Positions 51,333-59,341 of a stretch of 64,000 nt of DNA are shown here, piece by piece. Below the pieces are notes generated by a model. It worked only from the letters and a program-made list of their open reading frames with translations, was not told the DNA's origin and did no database searches. A program made the position numbers and the translations under genes. Each line of letters opens with the position of its first letter. Position 1 is the stretch's first letter. This stretch comes from a virus: positions 1 to 64,000 of the IMG/VR virus record IMGVR_UViG_3300031625_000002. One strand, given 5' to 3'.

Positions 51333-51650
51333 ATGAATATAACAGTCACAAAAGCAGCCAAAGATAAGATCTTGACATATATCCAAGATGGAAGTAAAGT
51401 TCTGAGAATAACTGTAGTTCCAGGCGGATGTGCTGGACACACTTTTGGAGCAGACTTGAGTTCAGCGAGCATAGATGACGAGGTTATTTATGAAGCCGGA
51501 GCAATAAAGATCGTCTCAGACCAAAAAAGCATGTTGTTCTTCGACGAATTGTCGATAGACTATTCCCAAGACTTGATCCAATCTGGATTCAAGATCACAA
51601 GTTCTGGAGCATCAGGCTCTTGCGGATGTGGAGCAAGTTTTTCTGTGTAA
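51333..51650 (+). CDS. A-type iron-sulfur carrier (IscA/ErpA/HesB)
   Basis: 105 aa. Cys33 in PGGCAGHTFG plus Cys97 and Cys99 in GSCGCGASF are the three cluster ligands of the HesB/IscA family, which delivers Fe-S clusters to apoproteins. Length is typical. The client among phage genes is not obvious. Followed directly by a promoter. Confidence 0.9.
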   Translation: MNITVTKAAKDKILTYIQDGSKVLRITVVPGGCAGHTFGADLSSASIDDEVIYEAGAIKIVSDQKSMLFFDELSIDYSQDLIQSGFKITSSGASGSCGCGASFSV

Positions 51651-51655
51651 CGACT

Positions 51656-51683
51656 TGCTATCCCCGAATGATGAACTATGTTA
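51656..51683 (+). promoter_or_regulatory. Promoter for 51706 onward
   Basis: TTGCTA, 16-base spacer, TATGTT, just after the Fe-S carrier stop codon. Confidence 0.55.
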
Positions 51684-51705
51684 TGAGTCTAAGAGGAACT
51701 AACTA

Positions 51706-52088
51706 TGTACAAAATCAAAATAACCTATGATACCGGAGACTCGTTCAACCATTATACTGATCAGGTTGAATATCTTGACATCACCTTCAAGGATCTCGAA
51801 AAAGCCAAATAGGCTATTTTCGAGATTGAAGAACATTACACTTTCTATATAACCTATAAGGAAGAGACAAATGTTGGCAAGAAGGAAAAGTCAAAGGCGT
51901 TACGTGATGCTGAGAAGAAGCATTGGCATAACAGGGAGTATACATTATTTACTATTCATCTTGAAAACGATGATGGAGAAAGAGTTGACGAACATGTTTT
52001 CTGGTGCGGATATTTTGAAACACTTGGTGGCGCAGAAATTGAAGCGGAACCTGAAAGTGGAATGTCATTTAAGCCAAATAGATATTAG
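51706..52088 (+). pseudogene. Gene with 5' frameshift and in-frame TAG
   Basis: ATG 51706 (AGAGGAA upstream) gives only MYKIK before TAA. One base away, the frame reads ITYDTGDSFNHYTDQ through KDLEKAK, meets TAG at 51810-51812, then continues AIFEIEEHYTFYIT to TAG 52086. The restored protein would be about 126 aa. Both the lost base in an A-rich run and a CAG-to-TAG change at a plausible Gln point to decay or sequence error. Confidence 0.5.
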
Positions 52089-52106
52089 CAAAGGAAATAA
52101 AAAATT

Positions 52107-53144
52107 GTGAAAAGAATGATAAAATTCACAGGCATTGGCGCGTTTAGAAACGTCATTAAAGCTGTTTGCCATCGTTCCGCCTATATTGGTATGGACGATC
52201 AAGGCGAGCCTATTTATGACGGGACCAGACCAAAGCCAACGATCACATTCAATGGTGCTGTTAAGCTTCATGGAACTAACGCTGGTGTTTCTTATGAGCA
52301 TGCGACCGGAGAATTTTGGGCGCAATCAAGGAAAAATACCATCACTCCAGAGAAAGACAATGCGGGCTTTTCCTTCTTTGTCGAATCTCACAAGGATGTC
52401 TTTCTTGAAATGTTCAAGAGCCTCCCATGTGACGGAATAACAACCATTTATGGAGAGTGGTGCGGCAAGGGTGTTCAAAGCACGGTTGCCATTACTGAAC
52501 TTGATAAATTCTTCGTGATCATTGGTGTTAAAGAGAGTCCTCTTGAGCCAAGCGAAGATGAAGTTGCGATCTGGCTCCCTGATGATAAAACACAGCCGTT
52601 GTCTTCAAATGATGATAGGGTCTTCAACATTCTTGACTTTCCTACGTTCTCAATTGATATAGATTTCAAGAACCCTGAACTCTCAACGAACAGGATGGTT
52701 GAAATCACAGCAGCTGTCGAGGCAGAGTGTCCAGTTGCTAAGCAGCTTGGTGTTTCTGGAATTGGAGAAGGTGTTGTTTGGAAGTCTGACGTTAATGGAG
52801 AGAGATATATCTTCAAGGTTAAAGGCGACGAACACGCTGGCAAGTCCAAGGTCAAGACGCTTAAGCCTGTTGACAATGAAAGGCTTCAAAGGATTAACGA
52901 CATTGCTGAGCAAGTAACTCCAGTGTGGAGACTCGAACAGGCTATTCAAGAGACCTTTGACACCAATAATGGTGGCGATATCGACAGAAAAGGTCTTGGA
53001 GATTTCCTCAGATGGGTTGTCAAAGACGTGCTCAAAGAAGAGATCGATGTTATTAGCGATGCTGGTTTCGAACCAAAAGACGTTAATAAGAAGATTTCTG
53101 AAGTTTGTAGAACTTGGTTCTTCGAAAGGGAAAGCCAGGTTTAA
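52107..53144 (+). CDS. RNA ligase, Rnl2 family
   Basis: 345 aa. AVKLHGTNAGV carries the adenylated Lys53 (KxHGxN as in T4 Rnl2), followed by YGEWCGKGVQ, EGVVWKS and FKVKGDEH as motifs III-V of nucleotidyltransferases. The C-terminal 100 residues are helical as in Rnl2. It seals nicked double-stranded RNA, for example broken tRNAs, and suits the Thg1-like enzyme and HAD genes as a repair set. GTG start with AAGGAA upstream; ATG 52116 is the alternative. Confidence 0.9.
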   Translation: MKRMIKFTGIGAFRNVIKAVCHRSAYIGMDDQGEPIYDGTRPKPTITFNGAVKLHGTNAGVSYEHATGEFWAQSRKNTITPEKDNAGFSFFVESHKDVFLEMFKSLPCDGITTIYGEWCGKGVQSTVAITELDKFFVIIGVKESPLEPSEDEVAIWLPDDKTQPLSSNDDRVFNILDFPTFSIDIDFKNPELSTNRMVEITAAVEAECPVAKQLGVSGIGEGVVWKSDVNGERYIFKVKGDEHAGKSKVKTLKPVDNERLQRINDIAEQVTPVWRLEQAIQETFDTNNGGDIDRKGLGDFLRWVVKDVLKEEIDVISDAGFEPKDVNKKISEVCRTWFFERESQV

Positions 53145-53155
53145 CAATCATAGCC

Positions 53156-53173
53156 GGGGGACATCCGTCCCCC
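53156..53173 (+). terminator. GC-rich hairpin after the RNA ligase gene
   Basis: GGGGGAC-ATCC-GTCCCCC, perfect 7-bp stem. A second hairpin, CCCCATC/GATGGGG, follows at about 53190-53214. There is no T-run directly after. Confidence 0.5.
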
Positions 53174-53208
53174 GATGCCTTAACTACCCCCCCCCATCGC
53201 ACAGTTGG

Positions 53209-53397
53209 ATGGGGTGTTGGTTATTTTATTTTACAACTGTACTTAAAAGTAAGAAGGGAATTAATAACGATTTCAAAGTTGATAAGTTTGCCATAAACCT
53301 TATTGGCCATGGGTCAATAGTCGCTGGCAATTCAGTTGATGATTTGAAAGGGATTGAATTTGTTCGTAGACCATCACCAGAATTGTTGGATAATTAA
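53209..53397 (+). CDS. Hypothetical protein, 62 aa
   Basis: From ATG 53209 the frame reads MGCWLFYFTTVLKSKKGINN, then KFAINLIGHGSIVAGNSVDD, which looks like real coding sequence. There is no ribosome site because the start lies in the second GC-rich hairpin. The frame is open further upstream only as the shadow of the RNA ligase gene. Confidence 0.4.
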   Translation: MGCWLFYFTTVLKSKKGINNDFKVDKFAINLIGHGSIVAGNSVDDLKGIEFVRRPSPELLDN

Positions 53398-53498
53398 GCA
53401 TGTTTTATGCAGCCTGGATGAAAAGTTTAAGATGGTATAATAATATTGATGTTTCCCATTTCAATAATAATATTTGGGATAACAGAAACCTTTAACCA

Positions 53499-53975
53499 AT
53501 GGAATCATTTCGGGTTAGCACTTATTGCAATCGGATTTATTTTCATGAAAATACTGAGTGGATCATGAAGGAAATTATAAAGTCAAAAGTTACGGGACAT
53601 GATATGACTTCCGTTCATCTTGAAGGAAGAAAGATTAGTATCGATGTCAAGATCGTATCATTGGTCAAATTGATCGATGGATTAGAAGGTGCGGAGGTAA
53701 CATCCTCGTGTCACGGTGATGCAGAGAGATCGCCATACATAAATTGGGTGTTGTATGACGAAGATGAGAACTCACAAGTAGACGACCTTATTGCTGTAAT
53801 ACATGGGTTCAAGCATGAGGTAGATGTTGAATTTAACATGAGTATCATGCTCAAAGAGGGACACAGCGACATGTTGTTCACATTGACTTTTTTCGGCGGA
53901 CAACCTCAAATGTTGCAGTTTTCTAGGTATGCTAAGAAAAAACTCAAAAAGAGGGTTGATATTCCGAAAAGGTGA
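53499..53975 (+). CDS. Hypothetical protein, 158 aa
   Basis: Contains EGAEVTSSCHGDAERSPYI and a beta-rich C-terminal half; basic end KKKLKKRVDIPKR. ATG 53499 lacks a strong ribosome site; a TATAAT at 53436 has only a poor -35. Family not recognised. Confidence 0.5.
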   Translation: MESFRVSTYCNRIYFHENTEWIMKEIIKSKVTGHDMTSVHLEGRKISIDVKIVSLVKLIDGLEGAEVTSSCHGDAERSPYINWVLYDEDENSQVDDLIAVIHGFKHEVDVEFNMSIMLKEGHSDMLFTLTFFGGQPQMLQFSRYAKKKLKKRVDIPKR

Positions 53976-54069
53976 ACTATGATAAGGTGTGTTTGAAACC
54001 ATTACAATTAAATAGTAAACTACTTATTAATAATTTCAATCTTTATTCTCACATGCGGCTGTAAGAGCT

Positions 54070-54339
54070 TTGAGCCTGTTCAACAGGTGTGGGATATACT
54101 TACAGAGTCTGAGAAGTGATGGTTATGAGTGTGACATTATGGTTGTCAACTCATACTCTCCTAAACATTTGGTGATTGACAATTACAGAGTCCTTCATAC
54201 TGTTGTACGAGTAGTAGTTGATGGTCAATACCGTTACATTGACCCCGCAAATTTCAAGTGGTCGGAAAACTTAAATGAATCCGCCGCATTTGTCAGAGTC
54301 GTTTCCGAAGAAGACCTATTAAGAAAAAATTTTCAATAA
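54070..54339 (+). CDS. Hypothetical protein, about 89 aa
   Basis: TTG start (54070) or later. Sequence VVNSYSPKHLVIDNYRVLHT, then VDGQYRYIDPANFKW is compact and beta-rich, in the manner of papain/transglutaminase-like small domains. Ends one base before the rRNA-like leader region. Confidence 0.45.
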   Translation: MSLFNRCGIYLQSLRSDGYECDIMVVNSYSPKHLVIDNYRVLHTVVRVVVDGQYRYIDPANFKWSENLNESAAFVRVVSEEDLLRKNFQ

Positions 54340-54348
54340 TTTTAAACA

Positions 54349-54440
54349 AGGCCGGTTGGCTTAGAAGCAGCCATCCCTTAATGAGTGACAAGTGAGATGT
54401 TAAGGCTGACTAAGACGTATTCGTGAAAGGCCGATGCTCA
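54349..54440 (+). ncRNA. RNA segment containing a 23S rRNA helix-43 copy
   Basis: Positions 54355-54375 are identical over 21 bases to the conserved helix-43 part of the 23S rRNA GTPase-associated centre (E. coli about 1059-1079, L11/thiostrepton site, with the GCUUAGAAGC loop). The helix-44 half is replaced by a private hairpin, CCTTAA (54376-54381 region) with TTAAGG (about 54400-54405). It lies in a 195-base gap before the gene at 54535. Chance identity of this length is very unlikely. Whether it is a separate RNA or a leader is unknown. Confidence 0.6.
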
Positions 54441-54534
54441 CGTTGGAGAAAGTTGATTGCGCAGTCAACCAGTATCTTGAAGTCTTTGGCGTAACAGCAC
54501 ACCTTGTTCCTTTTAATCTTAACAGAGAAGAGCG

Positions 54535-54837
54535 ATGAATAACGAATATAAGAAAAAAGATTTTGAACACATGGCCAACAAACGGCGCAATGCCTTGAGT
54601 GTTATTGCAGACAAACTCGGCAAAGAACATACCATTACCAAAATGATGGGTGGTATGGCTTGGGGGCGAAATAATCCAGAGCCACATCCTGGATATGGGG
54701 CAAAGGACGCCATAAGAGGAATGGGGTATCTTGATGGTTCATTTCATATCTTGAATATTTGGGCGCGTGACAATGATCGCACGGCACAAAAAATCATGCT
54801 CGCTATTTACCCTATGAAATGGGAGTCTGCGAAATGA
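54535..54837 (+). CDS. Hypothetical protein, 100 aa
   Basis: Basic, helical protein (KRRNALSVIADKLGKEHTIT), with MMGGMAWGRNNPEPHPGYGA in the middle. AGAGAAGAG lies before the ATG. First gene of a three-gene unit with ATGA overlaps. Its leader holds the rRNA-like segment. Family unknown. Confidence 0.55.
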   Translation: MNNEYKKKDFEHMANKRRNALSVIADKLGKEHTITKMMGGMAWGRNNPEPHPGYGAKDAIRGMGYLDGSFHILNIWARDNDRTAQKIMLAIYPMKWESAK

Positions 54838-55229
54838 GCGTCAAAGATTTAGTATATCACAAATTTAATAAGCGGTTCCCAAAAAAATTGTTAGAAGTTA
54901 AGTATGTGGACCTCACTCTTACAAAATCTTTTGGAAGAGGCAACGCAAGACATACCGACTCGCGCAGGAGTGGGACTTGGAAAGAAACACATGGTTGGAA
55001 ATATAGGTTACCATACAATGTAGAGTCAGTTTCGGAGAAGTGGTATATCAAAAGATATATTTCCAGGAAGGTTCTTGGATTTGAATTCGTTTACAAGGAA
55101 GCGGTTGCCGAAGTCCATTTTGAAGAAATAAACAATCACGCTTGTTTTGGTGATACTTGGCCGCAAAGAGTTTGGGACGTTTGGGAAAAACATAATTTGG
55201 TAAATCAACCAACTGGAGATACTAAATGA
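54834..55229 (+). CDS. Hypothetical basic protein, 131 aa
   Basis: Start at ATG 54834, overlapping the previous stop. Rich in Lys/Arg/Trp (KSFGRGNARHTDSRRSGTWK). May bind nucleic acid. Stop overlaps the next start. Confidence 0.55.
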   Translation: MSVKDLVYHKFNKRFPKKLLEVKYVDLTLTKSFGRGNARHTDSRRSGTWKETHGWKYRLPYNVESVSEKWYIKRYISRKVLGFEFVYKEAVAEVHFEEINNHACFGDTWPQRVWDVWEKHNLVNQPTGDTK

Positions 55230-55585
55230 AAAATCTTGATAAAATATTCTCGGAGGAAGATATCACTCTTCTCATTGAATATGCAGATGGGAGAAAGCAT
55301 GATAATTTTGAATACGAAATAGAGACTTTTGATCATGAAAATATAGGTAGGACTATGCTTCACATGAAAAACGGTCTTTGTGAACAGAGGCTTATCGCTC
55401 GTTTTCACTATCCTAAAAACGAGGGTTCTGATGATGGTTATGGGTATCCAGAAATGATGTTGGTAATAGGTAATGATGGCGATGTTTCCTTTCAAAATTT
55501 GGGGAACTGTCGTTTCCGTCTCCACGAACCTCTCAAGGCTTATGAATTGATGTTGAGACGATTAAGACCAGAACTTTTTGAATAG
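55226..55585 (+). CDS. Hypothetical protein, 119 aa
   Basis: Acidic, with YADGRKHDNFEYEIETFDHE and a beta-rich centre (YPEMMLVIGNDGDVSFQNLG). Last gene before the non-coding RNA zone. Family unknown. Confidence 0.55.
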   Translation: MKNLDKIFSEEDITLLIEYADGRKHDNFEYEIETFDHENIGRTMLHMKNGLCEQRLIARFHYPKNEGSDDGYGYPEMMLVIGNDGDVSFQNLGNCRFRLHEPLKAYELMLRRLRPELFE

Positions 55586-55588
55586 GAC

Positions 55589-55617
55589 TTGACACAGGGT
55601 AAAGACTGTGTTATGTT
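55589..55617 (+). promoter_or_regulatory. Promoter of the first large non-coding RNA
   Basis: TTGACA, 17-base spacer, TATGTT, right after the last protein gene. No significant ORF follows for almost 2 kb. Confidence 0.65.
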
Positions 55618-55624
55618 GTATCAT

Positions 55625-56480
55625 GTTAGAGACAATTGAATATCGAAAGTTTGATGGCGTGGAGACAGGATTATGGGTAACCGTAGAATTGATGTTAACG
55701 TAGCGCCAGCAGTGGAGTGGAGACGTACCACTATGGAGTGGAATTCATAGAAGCTGTGAGGGACACATAATAAGACTTTTAAAGAGGCTTGAGGATTAGG
55801 GCGTAACCCACTCAAGTAACTATGTAGCCCTCTCGTTTTGCCGGTCAGAAGCGATAGTGTAGACCGGTGAAAGCTGGCATTTATGCCTAAATAAATAGGG
55901 AGACCGTCTACCCGAATAAAGTCGGCACTCAGTTCCCCAGAGTTAATGGGGACGGGATTTTGGAAGCCTCCCCAGATTGGCTCTACGTTTTGCATTGTTC
56001 GGAAATTCAATGTCGTAGCTGCGCACTACGTTAGGTGGCTCCAATGCGCAATTTTTATTTTGATGCTGTGAACGTAATTAATGCGAACAAGGGAGTTGGT
56101 GTCAGGGAGCGAGGGTAACGGAATGAGTACCGGTGAACCTAGCGGATGGGGATACTTGATCAGCATCTTTGATTAACCGGATGGCGCTATCCTTAAAGTG
56201 TCGGAAAACACTATCCTTAAGTGTGGGCAGAATATTCTTTAGGCCCTAAACTAAAAGATTATCGACATCGGATACAGATGGGGCCTGGGGCGGCATTGAG
56301 GCTTCCTTGATAATACATATATCAAGTAAATAAAATGTGTCGTCATGGCGTATCGCGTTAGGATAGTTTCCATACGCCTTAATTTTAGGATCTAAAGCGC
56401 CAGCAAATGTCCACCTCCATACGGGGGGTGGACAGCGCTGGTGAGGAAATTTTGTGAAAGTTTTGAAATTTTTTCTCAAA
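55625..56480 (+). ncRNA. Large structured RNA A, about 860 nt
   Basis: No plausible gene on either strand, but many perfect helices: CTTGAG/CTCAAG, CCGGTC/GACCGG, GGCAT/ATGCC, CCCCA/TGGGG, CATTG/CAATG, CGTAG/CTACG, GATGCTG/CAGCATC, AGGCCC/GGGCCT and a 10-bp helix at about 56408-56432 (GTCCACCTCC with GGGGGTGGAC). A TGCGCA...TGCGCA-ATTTTT element at about 56015-56058 might split it into two RNAs. Transcription stops by the A/T-rich region near 56450-56480. Resembles the ornate large RNAs of phages; family not verified. Confidence 0.65.
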
Positions 56481-56485
56481 GCGGC

Positions 56486-56513
56486 TTGCAAAACGGAAAA
56501 GTCACGGTATAAT
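56486..56513 (+). promoter_or_regulatory. Promoter of the second large non-coding RNA
   Basis: TTGCAA, 16-base spacer, perfect TATAAT, placed just after the first RNA. Confidence 0.75.
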
Positions 56514-57040
56514 AAGAAGCATGTTGGAAGTGGTTAACGCCGCATCTAACAGAAAGTAAAAACTGAATATTTAATTTAAGGGCAGTATGATGTCCTCCTG
56601 TTCCCTTCGGGTAACAGGTTAAGATAAGCCATGGAAACATGGTGAAATGGGGGACCCGCTACGGGCCTCGCCAAACTCTTCGGAGAGTGGTCAGTTATGC
56701 AAACCAAGCTTCTGTGAATTTCCCTCTTGGGGAGTTATACTTGAAGGTGGAGATTAAATGAATGTGGTGGCCAACGGTGGCTATGTTCTACTAACGTTAG
56801 CGACGAGAACTTATCTTATGCCAAACATCGAAAGTTAAGAAGCAAAGGGTAGTTGTGTTGTCTGAGTTTGCAGACAAAGGCTTCACAGCAGATTGTTGGG
56901 TAACAGGAAACCATTTAACAATGGGGGACCTGAAGTCCTGTAAATCCGTCTGGTAGCCCGCAAGGCCAAAGATATGAGGTGTGTGGCATTCTACTTCTCA
57001 AAAGGAAGCGGAACCATCGAGAGCGCACATCTTGGTAGAT

Positions 57041-57110
57041 TTATCTGTAGCTCAATAGCAGAGCTATTCCCTCATACGGAATCGGTTTTGGTGCAACTCC
57101 AAACGGATAT
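57041..57110 (+). tRNA. tRNA-Met (anticodon CAT) inside RNA B
   Basis: Acceptor TATCTG/CGGATA, D-stem GCTC/GAGC, anticodon stem ATTCC/GGAAT with loop CTCATAC (CAT) and T-arm TTTGG/CCAAA. T-loop TGCAACT is atypical, position 1-72 is T-T and CCA is not encoded. It could also be tRNA-Ile read after C34 modification, or a tRNA mimic that is a domain of the larger RNA. Confidence 0.7.
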
Positions 57111-57469
57111 TTTTTAACGAAAATAAAAAAACGCAAAGACGCTCTCGGTAGTAGGTGAAAATGGCCTAATTCCAAATCCTTCGGGTAATTTGGAGACGTG
57201 AAGCTCGCAAGGCAGATCGTTTTAGGACAAGTTAAAATTTAGTGGATTAGCGTTCACGAACTGTTCATAAGGCAGGAATGGAAACGAGTTCTGATTAGCT
57301 TACTATGACGGCGCAGTCGCAGGCGCTTAATAAAATTGCGGTCATGATCGATGTCTGGTGTCCAGCTTGCTGGCCCAGAAGGAAATTAGGGCAAGGCACG
57401 TCGCAAGCGTACTGTAATCCTGAAGAGTCGATTATTGAAGGTGTATTTCTCAACCTTTTAATTTTTTGT

Positions 57470-57501
57470 CAGGTGACTTCGGTCGTCTGGCATTTTTTTT
57501 T
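57470..57501 (+). terminator. Intrinsic terminator of RNA B
   Basis: CAGGTGAC-TTCG-GTCGTCTG, 8-bp stem with a UUCG loop, then nine T. A weaker hairpin (AAGGT/ACCTT with a T-run) lies just upstream at about 57438-57466. Confidence 0.9.
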
Positions 57502-57528
57502 GCCTATATAACATAAGGAATATGAATA

Positions 57529-57610
57529 ATGGAGGATACAGTAAAATAATTTTTCGATGAGTTTATTAAAAAGTTCGATCTAAAAGAGTTGATCATTGAT
57601 ACGTTCTATC
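57529..57610 (+). pseudogene. Remnant ORF with in-frame TAA at codon 7
   Basis: ATG 57529 (AAGGA upstream) encodes MEDTVK, then TAA at 57547-57549, then FFDEFIKKFDLKELIIDTFY. Gln in place of the stop would give a sensible helical protein. Beyond about 57611 the frame runs antisense to the next gene, so the 3' end is probably lost. Confidence 0.35.
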
Positions 57611-58276
57611 TTAATCGTTCCAATAATCTTTCTCGTCATCGTCGTTATCCTCAAAGGCGTGAGGGCTTACTTCCCCATCCCATTCATAATCGATATTGAA
57701 ATCTTCTTGAAGCATTTCAAAGTTGTTCAAATCATTATCTATAAGTGAATGTCCTTGACCGTGTCCAAAGACAACCTCTTGGACTCTACCTTTTGGCATT
57801 TCAACGCCAAAATATTCAATGCCATTTGGAATTACTCCATAAACTGGTTGGTCATTTGTTAAGTGTGAGGGAGTTATATCTATAACCTTTCCATTTAATG
57901 AATTCCACCCGTGATTCCTGAAAAATGTTCCGGCATATCCTTCAACATATTTGAAGTCATTGTCATGTAACATTAATAATTGAGAAGAGTAGAAACACTC
58001 TTTGACTTCCCCGCGTTTAAAAATACTATAAAGGCTTTCAATTTTTTCCTGTTCTTCAGGGGTCAATTCAGCAGACTCATACAGTTTGCCATGGGTCAAA
58101 TAGAAATATGGCATCGTAGGATAATGAAAATCGCTTGTTTGAGAATTCATTCCTACTTGCATAATGTGTTGCATAGCCAGAGCAGTCATAATCTGGCTGT
58201 GTGAAAACTGATTTTTCCAGGCCAATAATTCAGGCGTTATGTTCTCGATCCAATTTGATTTTTTGTACCAATTCAT
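57611..58276 (-). CDS. MNWYKK-tagged hypothetical protein, 221 aa
   Basis: The frame opens 11 codons earlier, but ATG 58276 has GGAGA upstream and starts MNWYKKSN, the tag shared with 1163 and 3319. The body is aromatic and acidic (FHYPTMPYFYLTHGKLYESA) with GHGQGHSL near residue 175 and an Asp/Glu-rich C-terminus (FEDNDDDEKDYWND). Function unknown. It is alone on this strand. Confidence 0.6.
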   Translation of the reverse strand: MNWYKKSNWIENITPELLAWKNQFSHSQIMTALAMQHIMQVGMNSQTSDFHYPTMPYFYLTHGKLYESAELTPEEQEKIESLYSIFKRGEVKECFYSSQLLMLHDNDFKYVEGYAGTFFRNHGWNSLNGKVIDITPSHLTNDQPVYGVIPNGIEYFGVEMPKGRVQEVVFGHGQGHSLIDNDLNNFEMLQEDFNIDYEWDGEVSPHAFEDNDDDEKDYWND

Positions 58277-58335
58277 AGGGTCTCCAATTCCACTTATTAT
58301 TCTTAACATACACAGAAAAACCCTTCCGGCAAAGC

Positions 58336-58363
58336 TTACTATATGGTCATGTGGCAGTATAGT
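58336..58363 (+). promoter_or_regulatory. Promoter for 58390
   Basis: TTACTA, 16-base spacer, TATAGT. The -35 is weak. Confidence 0.4.
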
Positions 58364-58389
58364 ATTACATGTAACAGGAGTAATGTCTT

Positions 58390-58749
58390 ATGGGAATTGA
58401 ATATAAGAGGTATTTACTCTTTGACCATCGTGCTGTAAAGTACTTAAACGAAATACTTTCTAAAACAGAGGCTAATATCGTAATAAGTTCGTCTTGGAGA
58501 AAAATCCATACTTTAGATGAAATTAGAGAGCAATTTAAGTCTCAGGGTATAATTGATGTCGATAGAGTCGTCAGTATGACAGGTGGGTCAAAAGACGGGA
58601 TAAGAGGCGGAGAGATTCAAACCTGGATTGACAATAACCCATGTGGTAATTTTGTAATAATAGATGATGACTCAGACATGATTCATCTCATGGACCATCT
58701 CGTTTTAACAAGAAACGCGACCGGCTTATCTTATCGAAACAAACTTTAA
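58390..58749 (+). CDS. HAD-like protein of the RNA-repair-associated type
   Basis: 119 aa. NIVISSSWRK near residue 30 and NFVIIDDDSDMIHL near residue 87 match the short HAD domains (HAD_SAK type) I recall from RNA-repair and phage contexts. The usual N-terminal DxDxT nucleophile is replaced by LLFDHRAV, so activity is uncertain. Could be a polynucleotide phosphatase relative. AGGAG site. Confidence 0.55.
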   Translation: MGIEYKRYLLFDHRAVKYLNEILSKTEANIVISSSWRKIHTLDEIREQFKSQGIIDVDRVVSMTGGSKDGIRGGEIQTWIDNNPCGNFVIIDDDSDMIHLMDHLVLTRNATGLSYRNKL

Positions 58750-58778
58750 ATTATAAGAAGATTGAAAAGGAGTTAAAA

Positions 58779-59033
58779 ATGGCGGCGACTAAAGAAAATA
58801 TCAAGAAATGGATCGTCGATTCAAGCGACAGAAAAATGGATTATATGATCGTCGTTTGTGATCAATATGATTACGAAAATTTCCCAGTTTTTGTAACTTC
58901 TGAAAATCTTCACAAAGAAGCTAAAAGATATGGGAGAGATATGCATAAGGTCATGGAGATCTATGATTTGAATGGCGACATTGAGGCCCAATTAGATATG
59001 CATAGAGCTTTTCCGCCAGGATTCCCACTTTAG
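58779..59033 (+). CDS. Conserved hypothetical protein, 84 aa
   Basis: ENIKKWIVDSSDRKMDYMIV, then VCDQYDYENFPVFV, KVMEIYDL and DIEAQLDMHRAF follow a pattern I have seen in small conserved bacterial/phage proteins of unknown function. AAAGGAG site. Follows the HAD-like gene in one unit. Confidence 0.6.
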   Translation: MAATKENIKKWIVDSSDRKMDYMIVVCDQYDYENFPVFVTSENLHKEAKRYGRDMHKVMEIYDLNGDIEAQLDMHRAFPPGFPL

Positions 59034-59065
59034 CTTCCCGAACACATAGTATTAAGGAGAATAGT

Positions 59066-59155
59066 ATGCTTACGGGATGCCGTGTATATGTTGGAAATAA
59101 ATATGACGAAGGCTGCTGTGACTTTTGCTCAGATATCGATTCCAGCGGACGTTGA
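59066..59155 (+). CDS. 29-aa Cys-rich peptide
   Basis: AAGGAGA site and ATG at good spacing; sequence ends EGCCDFCSDIDSSGR, a possible zinc knuckle. It overlaps the next ORF in another frame; one of the two may be spurious or a frameshift may join them. Confidence 0.35.
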   Translation: MLTGCRVYVGNKYDEGCCDFCSDIDSSGR

Positions 59156-59258
59156 CGATTGGATTGACTCTTTGTTGGAGGAAGCCTTGTCGGATAAAGA
59201 TTTGTTGCCACAGGCCGCAATCGATCAGAAAAAGCACGATGCGAAGCAATTTCGTTAA
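59103..59258 (+). CDS. Hypothetical protein, 51 aa
   Basis: Reads as a regular small acidic protein (FAQISIPADVDDWIDSLLEE). No ribosome site of its own, so translation may depend on the upstream start at 59066. Confidence 0.4.
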   Translation: MTKAAVTFAQISIPADVDDWIDSLLEEALSDKDLLPQAAIDQKKHDAKQFR

Positions 59259-59313
59259 TTAAAATAACGTTGTATAATAGACAGTCAGACAACAGAAAAG
59301 TTTGCAACATCGC

Positions 59314-59341
59314 TTGCATTGTTCCGAACCGATGCTATAGT
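59314..59341 (+). promoter_or_regulatory. Promoter for 59559
   Basis: TTGCAT, 16-base spacer, TATAGT, giving a leader of about 210 bases. A second TATAAT at 59273 has a weaker -35. Confidence 0.6.

Larger units (their letters stand above)
56520..57501 (+). ncRNA. Large structured RNA B, about 980 nt, with internal tRNA
   Basis: Bounded by a strong promoter and a UUCG terminator. Dense in stable tetraloop hairpins: CCATG-GAAA-CATGG (about 56629-56642), CC-GCAA-GG (about 56958), CCTGTT/AACAGG with a CTTCGG cap (56597-56619), ACTCT/AGAGT and CCAAAT/ATTTGG with TTCG caps. A complete tRNA-Met lies at 57041-57110. This is the style of GOLLD- or ROOL-type giant phage RNAs; GOLLD is known to lie near or contain tRNAs. 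Identity needs a covariance search. Confidence 0.7.

Noticed and set aside
53114-53296. 60-aa ORF across the GC-rich hairpins after the RNA ligase
   Set aside because: Low-complexity Pro/Gly reading of the hairpins; the other frame from 53209 is more protein-like.
49741-53430. GCCTGGATGAAAAGTT shared between the nadE 3' end and 53413
   Set aside because: A 16-base match between two places in 64 kb is near chance level and nothing around it is similar.
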